Source of the DNA: Sipunculus nudus
Taxonomy: Eukaryota; Annelida; Sipuncula; Golfingiida; Sipunculidae
Assembly (NCBI GenBank): GCA_026874595.1
Contig: CM049306.1
Location: 5,532,019-5,596,018 of the forward strand
Direction of reading: 5' to 3'
Length of the DNA: 64,000 nt
Below, piece after piece: positions 22,966 through 35,100 of this stretch. Both the position numbers and the translations under genes were made by a program. The first letter of the stretch is position 1; every line of letters begins with the position of its first letter. The notes under the pieces were generated by a model. The model made no database searches. It worked only from the letters and a program-made list of their open reading frames with translations, and was not told the origin of the DNA.

Positions 22966-23880
22966 TGTCCCGCCCGTGCAGAGACTCTGTCTAATCTAGC
23001 AGTGTCCCGCCCGTGCAGGGACTCTGTATGATCTATCAGTGTCCCGCCCGTGCAGGGACTCTGTCTTATTAATCAGTGTCCCGCCCGTGCAGGGACTCTG
23101 TCTTATTAATCAGTGTCCCGCCCGTGCAGGGACTCTGTCTTATTAATCAGTGTCCCGCCCGTGCAGGGACTCTGTCTTATTAATCAGTGTCCCGCCCGTG
23201 CAGGGACTCTGTCTTATTAATAAGTGTCCCGCCCGTGCAGGGCCTCTGTCTTATTAATCAGTGTCCCGCCCGTGCAGGGACTCTGTCTTATTAATCAGTG
23301 TCCCGCCCTTGCAGGGACTCTGTCTAATCTATAAGTGTCCCGCCCGTGCAGGGACTCTGTCTAATCTATAAGTGTCCCGCCCGTGCAGGGACTCTGTCTT
23401 ATTAATCAGTGTCCCGCCCGTGCAGGGACTCTGTCTTATTAATCAGTGTCCCGCCCGTGCAGGGACTCTGTCTTATTAATCAGTGTCCCGCCCGTGCAGG
23501 GACTCTGTCTTATTAATCAGTGTCCCGCCCGTGCAGGGACTCTGTCTTATTAATCAGTGTCCCGCCCGTGCAGGGACTCTGTCTTATTAATCAGTGTCCC
23601 GCCCGTGCAGGGACTCTGTCTTATTAATCAGTGTCCCGCCCGTGCAGGGCCTCTGTCTTATTAATCAGTGTCCCGCCCGTGCAGGGACTCTGTCTTATTA
23701 ATCAGTGTCCCGCCCGTGCAGGGCCTCTGTCTTATTAATCAGTGTCCCGCCCGTGCAGGGACTCTGTCTTATTAATCAGTGTCCCGCCCGTGCAGGGACT
23801 CTGTCTTATTAATCAGTGTCCCGCCCGTGCAGGGACTCTGTCTAATCTATAAGTGTCCCGCCCGTGCAGGGACTCTGTCT
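22966..23880 (+). repeat. 37-bp minisatellite, about 25 copies
   Basis: The unit is 'tgtcccgcccgtgcagggac' followed by 'tctgtcttattaatcag'. A minority flavour ends 'tctaatctatcag' or 'tctaatctataag' and sits at the array edges and near 23,320-23,400. A 'gggcctctg' variant recurs at about 23,240, 23,648 and 23,722. The last unit runs into unrelated sequence at 'ttggccctaaccc'. Constant GC-rich half and AT-rich half alternate. Confidence 0.95.
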
Positions 23881-24159
23881 TGGCCCTAACCCAGAGTGAA
23901 CGCTCTGCAGGCTTAATGGTAAGGCCGTGTCCAACGGCCGTGTTTCACTCACGAACGAGTGCGCCTTTCGGGGATCCCTGGGTGGTAAGACCCAGCTATG
24001 ATGACAGTTACCAACAAGGGCCCGCAGGTGCAGTAGTCACCGGGCTTGGTTAACACCAGGATATAAAATGAGAGGAAGCTTGTGATACTGCCCCTCTCTC
24101 GTAGGCACTGGAGCTTTGAATACATCTTTTTATAAATTGGAATGTGTATGCCATAACTT

Positions 24160-25727
24160 AGATAGGCAATCCAAAGTGGACAGCAGCAAGGCTTACGATA
24201 GAGTTTGGCATTGTAGTTTATTTGTAAAATTATATGTATTCGGAATAATCGGCCAATAACGGCCAACGGAGAACTATTATAATCTCATATACAAACACGA
24301 AGGCTGCAGTACTCTTAGACGGAGGAGTCAGTCCACTATTTACGATCATGCAGTCAAGAAGACAGGGAGAAATCCTATCCCCTGGTTGTGTCTTTTATAT
24401 TGAAATGCTCTTTTAGATGAGCAATAATCACAAAATTTAGGAGCCAGAATTAAAGATATATATGAAGGTAGTCCCACACAGGCAGATGACATTACCCTGC
24501 TCCGAGTTTCATCTTAAATGAGACTACAACAAATGATAAATATAAGCTATGAATACTCTTGTAAATGGCAGTTTAAATTCAACCCGGACAATTTAATTGT
24601 TATATATGTTCTTTGGTGAATCTGACTATGACATTAAATGTCGCTGAAGTAAATCTGAAGTAAAATGGATACTCGTTCGTAAATTTGTACCTGTGGTTAG
24701 TAAACATTAAATTCTAGGTCTGGTGGCAGTCTTCATTGTCGTCAATTAAAAACACCGAAGAATTGTGAAGCAAAGGTAAAGGTTCCCTGCTGTCCCTTGC
24801 TGGAGCAGGACTACGGCCTTGTGGCTTAAATCCGTTGACAATAGTACGCCTTTATAAGTTATTAGTTCTACCTAGCTACGGTTCTGAGCTTTTGCGCACT
24901 TTAACTGTCAAAGAACAAAACATGAAAATGCATTAGAGAGAATGCATAGGTCTTGTTTGAAAATTGCACAGTCTTTACATATCCGCACAAGACCAGACAT
25001 AGTGCGGTCATTAGTCGGTATGCCGTTAATAGAATCATTTATAAATCGACGATTGGTTGACTTTGTGAAAACAACCCAGGCTCTTTACCATCACAAATTT
25101 TTAATCTCGCGAGTAATTAGCTACTTCACCAAAAATATTAAGTTGGTTTTAGAGCTGATGTAATGAATCTTTTTGGTAAATAAGGGCTACAAGAACACCT
25201 GATTCAGTTGTTTATATATAACTCAGTTACACCAACATGTACTTAGGAAATTAATTGTCACGAACGCTATAATTAATTACGGAAAGTCTTCCATTGAAAG
25301 AAGATCCCTTAATTTTGATGTGTTTAAAATACGATCCTCGTTGGTAGTAATTTCTTACAGGGTGCAATTACTTCAAATCATGGAGTGTTAGAAACACTTG
25401 ACATGGAGTTCATGTGTCATTTTTGTGGCAAAATGTTCACTTATGCAACACGTCATGTGACTGTCTCGTGTGATCAGACAATAATAGAGGAGAACAACTT
25501 TGGGGTTTCATTAACGATAGATTTTCAATAGAGATCAGTGTCTGTATGCACAGTTTACAAGAATATAAGTTCACTGCTATTCTTTTTGGAGCACCTATAT
25601 CCTATTTAACATATCAAGAACAAGCTACTTTTAGTATATTGGGAAGTATATGCCAACATCATCTAAAAGATACAGAAATCAGGTATAACTTTAAAGGTGT
25701 AGTTAACTACTTAAAATGTGAACCGTA
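24160..25727 (+). pseudogene. Decayed non-LTR retrotransposon ORF2 (reverse transcriptase, 3' part)
   Basis: Frameshifted and stop-interrupted, but the motif order is intact. First comes SSKAYDRVWHCSLFVKLY from about 24184, matching the DxSKAFDxVWH block. After a frameshift comes RQGEILSP near 24360. Then QADDITLL near 24480, where the catalytic YADD has become QADD. An open stretch at 24942-25163 reads like the C-terminal region (PLIESFINRRLVDF). A Cys/His motif, CHFCG-x8-H-x3-C, follows near 25412-25455. The tail 25546-25725 (FGAPISYLTYQEQATFSILGSICQHHL) fits the ORF2 end. Endonuclease and 5' parts are missing. It cannot encode active enzyme. Confidence 0.75.
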
Positions 25728-26104
25728 AAATTCAAATGACTATTTATGACTATTTGTATCATTATATTGTTCATATTGATTTTGATTGTACTCTTCGTTA
25801 CACGAAGGAATTAAGAAAAATCAATAAGTCAATCAGTCCGAAACCCTACATATACTTATGTTTAGCAGTAAAAACATGGAGGCTGGTACCTCCAATAAAA
25901 AGATATTGAAAAAAATACACAATTTAATATAAGATTTTTTCTTTTGAAAGCTAAATATTTTTTCCCGAAGGACGGAGGGATGGGCCGATTGACGGAAGAC
26001 TGATCAATGATTTACTCTGGAGCAGTGATGTAGTCGAGACTGCATCATTCGAGTCCGATTCCTAGTCCGAGAGCAAGTCCTAGTCCGAGAGTAGGCCACT
26101 CGAA

Positions 26105-29100
26105 TCCGAGTCCAAGTAACTGAACCTCGAGTCCAAGTTACTGAACCTTGAGTCCAAGTCACTGAACCTCGAGTCCAAGTCACTGAACCTCGAGTCCAAG
26201 TCACTGAACCTCGAGTCCAAGTCACTGAATCTCGAGTCCAAGTCACTGAACCTCGAGTCCAAGCCACTGAACCTCGAGTCCAAGCCACTGAACCTCGAGT
26301 CCAAGTCAGTGAACCTCAAGTCCAAGCCACAGAACCTCGAGTCCAAGCCACTGAACCTCGAGTCCAAGTCACTGAACCTCGAGTCCAAGCCTCTGAACCT
26401 CGAGTCCAAGTCACTGAACCTCGAGTCCAAGTCAGTGAACCTCGAGTCCAAGCCACTGAACCTCGAGTCGAAGTCCGTGAACCTCAAGTCAAAGCCACAG
26501 AACCTCGAGTCCAAGCCACTGAACCTCGAGTCCAAGTCACTGAACCTCGAGTCCAAGTCACTGAACCTCGAGTCCAAGTTACTGAACCTCGAGTCCAAGT
26601 CACTGAACCTCGAATCCAAGTCAGTGAACCTCAAGTCCAAGCCACTGAACCTCGAGTCCAAGCCACTGAACCTCGAGTCCAAGTCACTGAACCTCGAGTC
26701 CAATCATTGAACCTTGAGTCCAAGTCACTGAACCTCGAGTCCAAGCCACTGAACCTCGAGTCCAAGTCACTGACCCTCGAGTCCAAGTCACTGAACCTCG
26801 AGTCCAAGTCACTAAACCTCGAGTTCAAGTAAGTGAACCTCGAGTTCAAGTCAGTGAACCTCGAGTCCAAGTCACTGAACCTCGAGTCCAAGTCACTGAA
26901 CCTTGAGTCCAAGTCAATGAACCTTGAGTCCAAGTCACTGAACCTCGAGTCCAAGTCAGTGAACCTCAAGTCCAAGCCACAGAACCTCGAGTCCAAGTCA
27001 CTAAACCTCGAGTCCAAGTCAGTGAACCTCGAGTTCAAGTCACTGAACCTAGAGTCCAAGTCAGTGAACCTCGAGTTCAAGTCACTGAACCTCGAGTCCA
27101 AGTCACTGAACCTCGAGTCCAAGTCACTGAACCTCGAGTCCAAGTCACTGAACCTCGAGTCCAAGTCAGTGAACCTCGAGTTCAAGTCAGTGAACCTCGA
27201 GTCCAAGTCACTGAACCTCGAGTTCAAGTCAGTGAACCTCGAGTTCAAGTCAGTGAACCTCGAGTTCAAGTCACTGAACCTCGAGTCCAAGTCACTAAAC
27301 CTCGAGTCCAAGTCACTGAACCTCGAGTCCAAGTCACTGAACCTCGAGTCCAAGTCAGTAAACCTCGAGTCCAAGTCAGTGAACCTCGAGTCCAAGTCAC
27401 TGAACCTCGAGTCCAAGTCAGTGAACCTCGAGTCCAAGCCACTGAACCTCGAGTCCAAGTCAGTGAACCTCAAGTCCAAGCCACAGAACCTCGAGTCCAA
27501 GTCAGTAAACCTCGAGTCCAAGTCAGTGAACCTCGAGTCCAAGTCACTGAACCTCGAGTCCAAGTCACTAAACCTCGAGTCCAAGTCACTGAGCCTCGAG
27601 TCCAAGTCACTGAACCTCGAGTCCAAGCCACTGAACCTCGAGTCCAAGTCACTAAACCTCGAGTCCAAGTCACTGAACCTCGAGTCCAAGTCACTGAACA
27701 TCGATTCCAAGTCAGTGAACCTCGAGTTCAAGTCAGTGAACCTCGAGTCCAAGTCACTGAACCTCGAGTCCAAGTCACTGAACCTCGAGTCCAAGTCAGT
27801 GAACCTCGAGTCCAAGTCAGTAAACCTCGAGTCCAATCACTAATCCTCGAGTCCAAGTCAGTGAACCTCGAGTCCAAGTCACTGAACCTCGAGTCCAAGT
27901 CACTGAACCTCGAGTCCAAGTCACTGAACCTGGAGTCCAAGTCACTGAACCTCGAGTCCAAGTCAGTGAACCTTGAGTCCAAGTCACTGAACCTCGAGGC
28001 CAAGTCACTGAACCTCGAGTCCAAGTCACTGAACCTTGAGTCCAAGTCACTGAACCTCGAGTCAAAGTAACTGAACCTCGAGTCCAAGTCACTGAACCTC
28101 GAGTCCTAGTCACTGAACCTCGAGTCCAAGTCACTGAACCTCGAGTCCAAGTCAGTGAACCTCGAGTCCAAGTCACTGAACCTCGAGTCCAAGTCAGTGA
28201 ACCTCGAGTCCAAGTCACTGAACCTCGAGTCCAAGTCAGTGAACCTTGAGTCCAAGTCACTGAACCTCGAGTCCAAGTCACTGAACCTCGAGTCCAAGTC
28301 ACTGAACCTCGAGTCCAAGTCACTGAACCTCGAGTCCAAGTCACTGAACCTCGAGTCCAAGTCACTGAACCTCGAGTCCAAGTCACTGAACCTCGAGTCC
28401 AAGTCAGTGAACCTCGAGTTCAAGTCAGTGAACCTCGAGTCCAAGTCACTGAACCTCGAGTCCAAGCCACTGAACCTCGAGTCCAAGTCACTGAACCTCG
28501 AGTCCAAGCCACTGAACCTCGAGTCCAAGCCACTGAACCTCGAGTCCAAGCCACTGAACCTCGAGTCCAAGCCACTAAACCTCGAGTCCAAGTCACTGAA
28601 CCTCGAGTCCAAGTCACTGAACCTCGAGTCCAAGTCACTGAACCTCGAGTCCAAGTCACTGAACCTCGAGTCCAAGTCACTGAACCTCGAGTCCAAGTCA
28701 CTGAACCTCGAGTCCAAGTCACTGAACCTCGAGTCCAAGTCACTGAACCTCGAGTCCAAGTCACTGAACCTCGAGTCCAAGTCAATGAACCTCGAGTTCA
28801 AGTCAGTGAACCTCGAGTCCAAGTCACTGAACCTCGAGTCCAAGTCACTGAACCTCGAGTCCAAGTCAGTGAACCTCGAGTCCAAGTCAGTAAACCTCGA
28901 GTCCAATCACTAATCCTCGAGTCCAAGTCAGTGAACCTCGAGTCCAAGTCACTGAACCTCGAGTCCAAGTCACTGAACCTCGAGTCCAAGTCACTGAACC
29001 TCGAGTCCAAGTCACTGAACCTGGAGTCCAAGTCACTGAACCTCGAGTCCAAGTCAGTGAACCTTGAGTCCAAGTCACTGAACCTCGAGGCCAAGTCACT

Positions 29101-32100
29101 GAACCTCGAGTCCAAGTCACTGAACCTTGAGTCCAAGTCACTGAACCTCGAGTCAAAGTCACTGAACCTCGAGTCCAAGTCACTGAACCTCGAGTCCTAG
29201 TCACTGAACCTCGAGTCCAAGTCACTGAACCTCGAGTCCAAGTCAGTGAACCTCGAGTCCAAGTCACTGAACCTCGAGTCCAAGTCAGTGAACCTCGAGT
29301 CCAAGTCACTGAACCTCGAGTCCAAGTCAGTGAACCTTGAGTCCAAGTCACTGAACCTCGAGTCCAAGTCACTGAACCTCGAGTCCAAGTCACTGAACCT
29401 CGAGTCCAAGTCACTGAACCTCGAGTCCAAGTCACTGAACCTCGAGTCCAAGTCACTGAACCTCGAGTCCAAGTCACTGACCCTCGAGTCCAAGTCACTG
29501 AACCTCGAGTCCAAGTCACTAAACCTCGAGTTCAAGTAAGTGAACCTCGAGTTCAAGTCAGTGAACCTCGAGTCCAAGTCACTGAACCTCGAGTCCAAGT
29601 CACTGAACCTTGAGTCCAAGTCAATGAACCTTGAGTCCAAGTCACTGAACCTCGAGTCCAAGTCAGTGAACCTCAAGTCCAAGCCACAGAACCTCGAGTC
29701 CAAGTCACTAAACCTCGAGTCCAAGTCAGTGAACCTCGAGTTCAAGTCACTGAACCTAGAGTCCAAGTCAGTGAACCTCGAGTTCAAGTCACTGAACCTC
29801 GAGTCCAAGTCACTGAACCTCGAGTCCAAGTCACTGAACCTCGAGTCCAAGTCACTGAACCTCGAGTCCAAGTCAGTGAACCTCGAGTTCAAGTCAGTGA
29901 ACCTCGAGTCCAAGTCACTGAACCTCGAGTTCAAGTCAGTGAACCTCGAGTTCAAGTCAGTGAACCTCGAGTTCAAGTCACTGAACCTCGAGTCCAAGTC
30001 ACTAAACCTCGAGTCCAAGTCACTGAACCTCGAGTCCAAGTCACTGAACCTCGAGTCCAAGTCAGTAAACCTCGAGTCCAAGTCAGTGAACCTCGAGTCC
30101 AAGTCACTGAACCTCGAGTCCAAGTCAGTGAACCTCGAGTCCAAGCCACTGAACCTCGAGTCCAAGTCAGTGAACCTCAAGTCCAAGCCACAGAACCTCG
30201 AGTCCAAGTCAGTAAACCTCGAGTCCAAGTCAGTGAACCTCGAGTCCAAGTCACTGAACCTCGAGTCCAAGTCACTAAACCTCGAGTCCAAGTCACTGAG
30301 CCTCGAGTCCAAGTCACTGAACCTCGAGTCCAAGCCACTGAACCTCGAGTCCAAGTCACTAAACCTCGAGTCCAAGTCACTGAACCTCGAGTCCAAGTCA
30401 CTGAACATCGATTCCAAGTCAGTGAACCTCGAGTTCAAGTCAGTGAACCTCGAGTCCAAGTCACTGAACCTCGAGTCCAAGTCACTGAACCTCGAGTCCA
30501 AGTCAGTGAACCTCGAGTCCAAGTCAGTAAACCTCGAGTCCAATCACTAATCCTCGAGTCCAAGTCAGTGAACCTCGAGTCCAAGTCACTGAACCTCGAG
30601 TCCAAGTCACTGAACCTCGAGTCCAAGTCACTGAACCTGGAGTCCAAGTCACTGAACCTCGAGTCCAAGTCAGTGAACCTTGAGTCCAAGTCACTGAACC
30701 TCGAGGCCAAGTCACTGAACCTCGAGTCCAAGTCACTGAACCTTGAGTCCAAGTCACTGAACCTCGAGTCAAAGTCACTGAACCTCGAGTCCAAGTCACT
30801 GAACCTCGAGTCCTAGTCACTGAACCTCGAGTCCAAGTCACTGAACCTCGAGTCCAAGTCAGTGAACCTCGAGTCCAAGTCACTGAACCTCGAGTCCAAG
30901 TCAGTGAACCTCGAGTCCAAGTCACTGAACCTCGAGTCCAAGTCAGTGAACCTTGAGTCCAAGTCACTGAACCTCGAGTCCAAGTCACTGAACCTCGAGT
31001 CCAAGTCACTGAACCTCGAGTCCAAGTCACTGAACCTCGAGTCCAAGTCACTGAACCTCGAGTCCAAGTCACTGAACCTCGAGTCCAAGTCACTGAACCT
31101 CGAGTCCAAGTCAGTGAACCTCGAGTTCAAGTCAGTGAACCTCGAGTCCAAGTCACTGAACCTCGAGTCCAAGCCACTGAACCTCGAGTCCAAGTCACTG
31201 AACCTCGAGTCCAAGCCACTGAACCTCGAGTCCAAGCCACTGAACCTCGAGTCCAAGCCACTGAACCTCGAGTCCAAGCCACTAAACCTCGAGTCCAAGT
31301 CACTGAACCTCGAGTCCAAGTCACTGAACCTCGAGTCCAAGTCACTGAACCTCGAGTCCAAGTCACTGAACCTCGAGTCCAAGTCACTGAACCTCGAGTC
31401 CAAGTCACTGAACCTCGAGTCCAAGTCACTGAACCTCGAGTCCAAGTCACTGAACCTCGAGTCCAAGTCACTGAACCTCGAGTCCAAGTCACTGAACCTC
31501 GAGTCCAAGTCAATGAACCTCGAGTTCAAGTCAGTGAACCTCGAGTCCAAGTCACTGAACCTCGAGTCCAAGTCACTGAACCTCGAGTCCAAGTCAGTGA
31601 ACCTCGAGTCCAAGTCAGTAAACCTCGAGTCCAATCACTAATCCTCGAGTCCAAGTCAGTGAACCTCGAGTCCAAGTCACTGAACCTCGAGTCCAAGTCA
31701 CTGAACCTCGAGTCCAAGTCACTGAACCTCGAGTCCAAGTCACTGAACCTGGAGTCCAAGTCACTGAACCTCGAGTCCAAGTCAGTGAACCTTGAGTCCA
31801 AGTCACTGAACCTCGAGGCCAAGTCACTGAACCTCGAGTCCAAGTCACTGAACCTTGAGTCCAAGTCACTGAACCTCGAGTCAAAGTCACTGAACCTCGA
31901 GTCCAAGTCACTGAACCTCGAGTCCTAGTCACTGAACCTCGAGTCCAAGTCACTGAACCTCGAGTCCAAGTCAGTGAACCTCGAGTCCAAGTCACTGAAC
32001 CTCGAGTCCAAGTCAGTGAACCTCGAGTCCAAGTCACTGAACCTCGAGTCCAAGTCAGTGAACCTCGAGTCCAAGTCACTGAACCTCGAGTCCAAGTCAC

Positions 32101-35100
32101 TGAACCTCGAGTCCAAGTCACTGAACCTCGAGTCCAAGTCACTGAACCTCGAGTCCAAGTCACTGAACCTCGAGTCCAAGTCACTGAACCTCGAGTCCAA
32201 GTCACTGAACCTCGAGTCCAAGTCAGTGAACCTCGAGTTCAAGTCAGTGAACCTCGAGTCCAAGTCACTGAACCTCGAGTCCAAGCCACTGAACCTCGAG
32301 TCCAAGTCACTGAACCTCGAGTCCAAGTCACTGAACCTCGAGTCCAAGTCAGTGAACCTCGAGTTCAAGTCAGTGAACCTCGAGTCCAAGTCACTGAACC
32401 TCGAGTCCAAGCCACTGAACCTCGAGTCCAAGTCACTGAACCTCGAGTCCAAGCCACTGAACCTCGAGTCCAAGCCACTGAACCTCGAGTCCAAGCCACT
32501 GAACCTCGAGTCCAAGCCACTAAACCTCGAGTCCAAGTCACTGAACCTCGAGTCCAAGTCACTGAACCTCGAGTCCAAGTCACTGAACCTCGAGTCCAAG
32601 TCACTGAACCTCGAGTCCAAGTCACTGAACCTCGAGTCCAAGTCACTGAACCTCGAGTCCAAGTCACTGAACCTCGAGTCCAAGTCACTGAACCTCGAGT
32701 CCAAGTCACTGAACCTCGAGTCCAAGTCAATGAACCTCGAGTCCAAGTCACTGAACCTCGAGGCCAAGTCAGTGAACCTCGAGTCCAAGTCACTGAACCT
32801 CGAGGCCAAGTCACTGAACCTCGAGTCCAAGTCACTGAACCTTGAGTCCAAGTCACTGAACCTCGAGTCCAAGTCACTGAACCTCGAGTCCAAGTCACTG
32901 AACCTCGAGTCCAAGTCACTGAACCTCGAGTCCAAGTCACTGAACCTCGAGTCCAAGTCACTGAACCTCGAGTCCAAGTCACTGAACCTCGAGTCCAAGT
33001 CACTGAACCTCGAGTCCAAGTCAGTGAACCTCGAGTTCAAGTCAGTGAACCTCGAGTCCAAGTCACTGAACCTCGAGTCCAAGCCACTGAACCTCTAGTC
33101 CAAGTCACTGAACCTCGAGTCCAAGTCAGTGAACCTCGAGTCCAAGTCAGTGATCCTCGAGTCCAAGTCACTGAACCTCGAGTCCAAGTCACTGAACCTC
33201 GAGTCCAAGTCACTGAACCTCGAGTCCAAGTCACTGAACCTCGAGTCCAAGTCACTGAACCTCGAGTCCAAGTCACTGAACCTCGAGTGCAAGTCACTGA
33301 ACCTCGAGTCCAAGCCACTGAACCTCGAGTCCAATCCACTGAACCTCGAGTCCAAGCCACTGAACCTCGAGTCCAAGCCACTGAACCTCGAGTCCAAGCC
33401 ACTGAACCTCGAGTCCAAGCCACTGAACCTCGAGTCCAAGTCACTGAACCTCGTGTCCAAGTCACTGAACCTTGAGTCCAAGTCACTGAACCTCGAGTCC
33501 AAGCCACTGAACCTCGAGTCCAAGTCACTGAACCTCGAGTCCAAGTCACTGAACCTCGAGTCCAAGTCACTAAACCTCGAGTCCAAGTCACTGAACCTCG
33601 TGTCCAAGTCACTGAGCCTCGAGTCCAAGTCACTGAACCTCGAGTCCAAGTCACTGAACCTCGAGTCCAAGTCACTGAACCTCGAGTCCAAGTCAGTGAA
33701 CCTTGAGTCCAAGTCACTGAACCTCGAGTCCAAGTCAGTGAACCTTGAGTTCAAGTCACTGAACCTCGAGTCCAAGTCACTGAACCTCGAGTCCAAGTCA
33801 CTGAACCGCGAGTCCAAGTCACTGAACCTCGAGTCCAAGTCACTGAACCGCGAGTCCAAGTCAGTGAACCTTGAGTCCAAGTCAGTGAACCTTGAGTCCA
33901 AGTCACTGAACCTCGGGGCCAAGTCACTGAACCTCGGGTCCAAGTCACTGAACCTTGAGTCCAAGTCACTGAACCTCGAGTCCAAGTCACTGAACCTCGA
34001 GTCCAAGTCACTGAAACTCGAGTCCAAGTCACTGAACCTCGAGTCCAAGTAACTGAACCTCGAGTCCAAGTCACTGAACCTCGAGTCCAAGTCACTGAAC
34101 CTCGAGTCCAAGTCACTGAACCTCGAGTCCAAGTCACTGAACCTCGAGTCCAAGTCACTGAACCTTGAGTCCAAGTCACTGAACCTCGAGTCCAAGTCAC
34201 TGAACCTCGAGTCCAAGTCACTGAACCTCGAGTCAAAGTCACTGAACCTCGAGTCCAAGTCACTGAACCTCGAGTCCAAGCCACTGAACCTCGAGTCCAA
34301 TCCACTGAACCTCGAGTCCAAGCCACTGAACCTCGAGTCCAAGCCACTGAACCTCGAGTCAAAGCCACTGAACCTCGAGTCCAAGTCAGTGAACCTCGAG
34401 TCCAAGTCACTGAACCTCGTGTCCAAGTCACTGAACCTTGAGTCCAAGTCACTGAACCTCGAGTCCAAGCCACTGAACCTCGAGTCCAAGTCACTGAACC
34501 TCGAGTCAAAGTCACTGAACCTCGAGTCCAAGTCACTAAACCTCGAGTCCAAGTCACTGAACCTCGTGTCCAAGTCACTGAGCCTCGAGTCCAAGTCACT
34601 GAACCTCGAGTCCAAGTCACTGAACCTCGAGTCCAAGTCACTGAACCTCGAGTCCAAGTCAGTGAACCTCGAGTCCAAGTCACTGAACCTCGAGTCCAAG
34701 TCACTGAACCTCGAGTCCAAGTCAGTGAACCTTGAGTTCAAGTCACTGAACCTCGAGTCCAAGTCACTGAACCTCGAGTCCAAGTCACTGAACCGCGAGT
34801 CCAAGTCACTGAACCTCGAGTCCAAGTCACTGAACCGCGAGTCCAAGTCACTGAACCTTGAGTCCAAGTCAGTGAACCTTGAGTCCAAGTCACTGAACCT
34901 CGGGGCCAAGTCACTGAACCTCGAGTCCAAGTCACTGAACCTTGAGTCCAAGTCACTGAACCTCGAGTCAAAGTCACTGAACCTCGAGTCCAAGTCACTG
35001 AAACTCGAGTCCAAGTCACTGAACCTCGAGTCCAAGTCACTGAACCTCGAGTCCAAGTCACTGAACCTCGAGTCCAAGTCAGTGAACCTTGAGTCCAAGT

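Noticed and set aside
22966..23880. CRISPR array
   Set aside because: Both halves of each 37-bp unit are repeated, so there are no unique spacers, and the DNA is eukaryotic. The same holds for the 49- and 51-bp arrays.
23949..24266. 105-codon minus frame
   Set aside because: Overlaps the reverse transcriptase fossil in antisense; no motif of its own.
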